Below, one piece after another: positions 4,606 through 5,574 of a stretch of 5,574 nt of DNA. The notes below the pieces were generated by a model. That model had not been told where the DNA came from. It saw nothing but the letters and a program-made list of their open reading frames with translations, and ran no database searches. How positions within the stretch are numbered: the first letter of the stretch is position 1; each line of letters opens with the position of its first letter. The translations under genes and the position numbers were made by a program. This stretch comes from Methanosarcinales archaeon (GTDB taxonomy: Archaea; Halobacteriota; Methanosarcinia; Methanosarcinales; Methanogasteraceae). The stretch is from positions 1 to 5,574 of the forward strand of contig JAUWCK010000086.1 of the NCBI GenBank assembly GCA_030609345.1. Direction: 5' to 3'.

Positions 4606-4610
4606 CCAAC

Positions 4611-5093
4611 ATGAACATAAAACATTTCATAGCAACGTACATCATCGTGTTCGCCTTCTGGATACTGCTCTCAGCGCACTTCGATCGATTCCACGTGGGC
4701 GCAGGCATCGTCTGCTCACTCATCGTGGCTTATGCGTCCCACGATCTTCTGTTCGCAGGCGCAGGAGACCACACCCTGACAAAGATCGTGCGTTTCATCG
4801 CTTATCTCCCGTGGCTCATCTACCAGATCGTGCTCGCAAACATCGATGTCGCAAAACGGGCGCTCTCGCCCAGTATGCCTATCGACCCACAGGTGGTCAC
4901 GTTTAAGACGATGCTCAAGAGCGATGTGGCGCGCACCGCGCTTGCAAACTCGATAACACTCACACCGGGCACGGTCACAATCGACATCGTGGACGACGTC
5001 TTCTACGTCCACGCGATAGCAAAGGAGCCTGCTGACGACCTCCTGGAGGGCGCGATGGAGCGCAGGATTGCTCACGTATTTATGGAGGACTGA
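4611..5093 (+). CDS. mnhE: Na+/H+ antiporter subunit E (MnhE/MrpE family)
   Basis: A 160-residue membrane protein of normal length for the MrpE family. Hydrophobic segments lie at about residues 5-22, 28-44 and 60-82, followed by a soluble C-terminal domain. The family hallmark NSITLTPGTVTIDI is at 113-126, followed by VFYVHAIAK. In Mrp complexes subunit E is a small membrane subunit needed for a heteromeric Na+(K+)/H+ antiporter; the homologous subunit is also part of Mbh-type membrane-bound hydrogenases. It is the first gene of the operon, and its TGA lies three bases before the mnhF start. Confidence 0.93.
   Translation: MNIKHFIATYIIVFAFWILLSAHFDRFHVGAGIVCSLIVAYASHDLLFAGAGDHTLTKIVRFIAYLPWLIYQIVLANIDVAKRALSPSMPIDPQVVTFKTMLKSDVARTALANSITLTPGTVTIDIVDDVFYVHAIAKEPADDLLEGAMERRIAHVFMED
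5084..5088 (+). promoter_or_regulatory. Ribosome binding site of mnhF inside mnhE
   Basis: GGAGG lies within the last codons of mnhE, eight bases before ATG 5097. Two adjacent in-frame stops (TGA TAG) end mnhE just after it, a layout that favours translational coupling. Confidence 0.7.
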
Positions 5094-5096
5094 TAG

Positions 5097-5372
5097 ATGA
5101 CAAGTGCATTACTCTTCGGAACGATAGGGATGGTGGATGTCTTCCTGGCGATGGCAATCCTGATAGTCATAGCAAGCTTTGTGTCGCTCTACCGCGGCAT
5201 CGAGGGACCCGGAATCTTCAACCGGATCATCGCAGTGAACGTGATCGGGACGAAGACGATCGTGCTCCTGGTTCTTATCGGGTTCATCTACGAACGACCT
5301 GATTTCTTCGATATTGCGCTTGTTTATGCGATTCTTAACTTTATTATGACGATAGCAGCGACGAGATACTAA
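5097..5372 (+). CDS. mnhF: Na+/H+ antiporter subunit F (MnhF/MrpF family)
   Basis: A 91-residue protein of typical MrpF size with three predicted membrane helices, at about 10-31, 43-64 and 68-88. Family signatures are YRGIEGPGIFNRIIAVNVIGTK (32-53, the Y-R...G-P...R-I loop) and FFDIALVYAILNF (70-82). Many bacterial members have an Asp-Arg pair after the G-P element; here it is Asn42-Arg43, with a second Asn at 48. Whether this is normal for archaeal members I cannot judge. The gene lies 17 bases before mnhG. Confidence 0.92.
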   Translation: MTSALLFGTIGMVDVFLAMAILIVIASFVSLYRGIEGPGIFNRIIAVNVIGTKTIVLLVLIGFIYERPDFFDIALVYAILNFIMTIAATRY

Positions 5373-5376
5373 AAAA

Positions 5377-5382
5377 GAGGTG
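5377..5382 (+). promoter_or_regulatory. Ribosome binding site of mnhG
   Basis: GAGGTG lies seven bases before ATG 5390, supporting that start. Confidence 0.65.
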
Positions 5383-5389
5383 GAAAACG

Positions 5390-5574
5390 ATGTCTGACAC
5401 AACAACGATAACAAATGTGATTACGGTCATGCTCCTGCTCGTTGGAGCCTTCTTCATGCTCGCGGGAACGATCGGGTTCGTGCGGTTCCCTGATTTCTAC
5501 TCACGGATGCATGCAACAGGCAAGTGCGACACGCTTGGGGAGGGGCTGATGCTCGTTGCGCTGATCGTCTACGG
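5390..5574 (+). CDS. mnhG: Na+/H+ antiporter subunit G (MnhG/MrpG family), N-terminal part
   Basis: The first 61 complete codons of an MrpG-family subunit, cut by the right edge. A membrane helix at about 8-30 leads into the family signature G26-T-I-G-F-V-R-F-P-D-F-Y-S-R-M-H-A (to residue 42), then KCDTLGEGL; a second helix starts at about 51. It is one of the small membrane subunits of Mrp antiporters and of the related module in Mbh-type complexes. The order E-F-G predicts that B-, C- and D-type subunits follow beyond the window. Confidence 0.93.
   Translation, partial: MSDTTTITNVITVMLLLVGAFFMLAGTIGFVRFPDFYSRMHATGKCDTLGEGLMLVALIVY

Noticed and set aside
4302..4610. Mobile-element end or attachment site in the second intergenic region
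   Set aside because: No transposase or integrase, no terminal inverted repeats and no target duplication; the repeats are short and promoter-linked.
4565..4906. Plus-strand open frame of 113 codons overlapping mnhE
   Set aside because: The product is Arg- and His-rich with no family resemblance, while the overlapping frame is a clear MrpE protein with its own ribosome binding site.

Overview
The window looks like chromosomal DNA of a euryarchaeon, most likely a methanogen- or ANME-related member of the Halobacteriota. The rank and lineage are an inference from style, not from a marker gene. The support is archaeal core promoters (TATA boxes with A-rich BRE-like elements about 26 bases upstream of plausible transcription starts), one apparently leaderless gene beside genes with strong GGAGG/GAGGTGA ribosome binding sites, tandem two-domain universal stress proteins, and an Mrp/Mbh-type antiporter module that begins with its E subunit. 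There is no tRNA, rRNA, CRISPR array, insertion sequence or recognisable phage gene.

Layout. (1) Positions 1-1274, minus strand: the N-terminal 424 residues of a long protein with a ribbon-helix-helix-like N-terminus and an otherwise unrecognised body; it runs off the left edge. (2) 1275-1642: a divergent intergenic region of 368 bases with a minus promoter, several inverted repeats and a plus promoter. (3) 1643-3510, plus strand: two paralogous tandem-domain universal stress proteins in one operon, ended by an elaborate nested hairpin that overlaps the last codons (3498-3580). (4) 3585-4301, minus strand, convergent with the stress genes: a 238-residue soluble protein I do not recognise. (5) 4302-4610: a second divergent intergenic region. 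(6) 4611-5574, plus strand: mnhE, mnhF and the start of mnhG, the small membrane subunits of a Na+/H+ antiporter-type module; the operon continues beyond the right edge.

The most interesting signal is in the two divergent intergenic regions. The promoter of the stress-protein pair and the promoter of the antiporter operon share one architecture: a CATT-containing direct repeat with a 42-base period brackets an AGTGCCAA element lying exactly 13 bases before a TATATA box. Each region also carries a 17-base inverted repeat of the form GTGGGCA-N4-ACCCAC upstream. This suggests the stress proteins and the antiporter are co-regulated, plausibly in response to sodium, pH or osmotic stress, perhaps by a factor that also controls the divergent minus-strand genes. 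The ribbon-helix-helix-like protein next to the first operator is a candidate regulator. This is inference from the sequence and untested.
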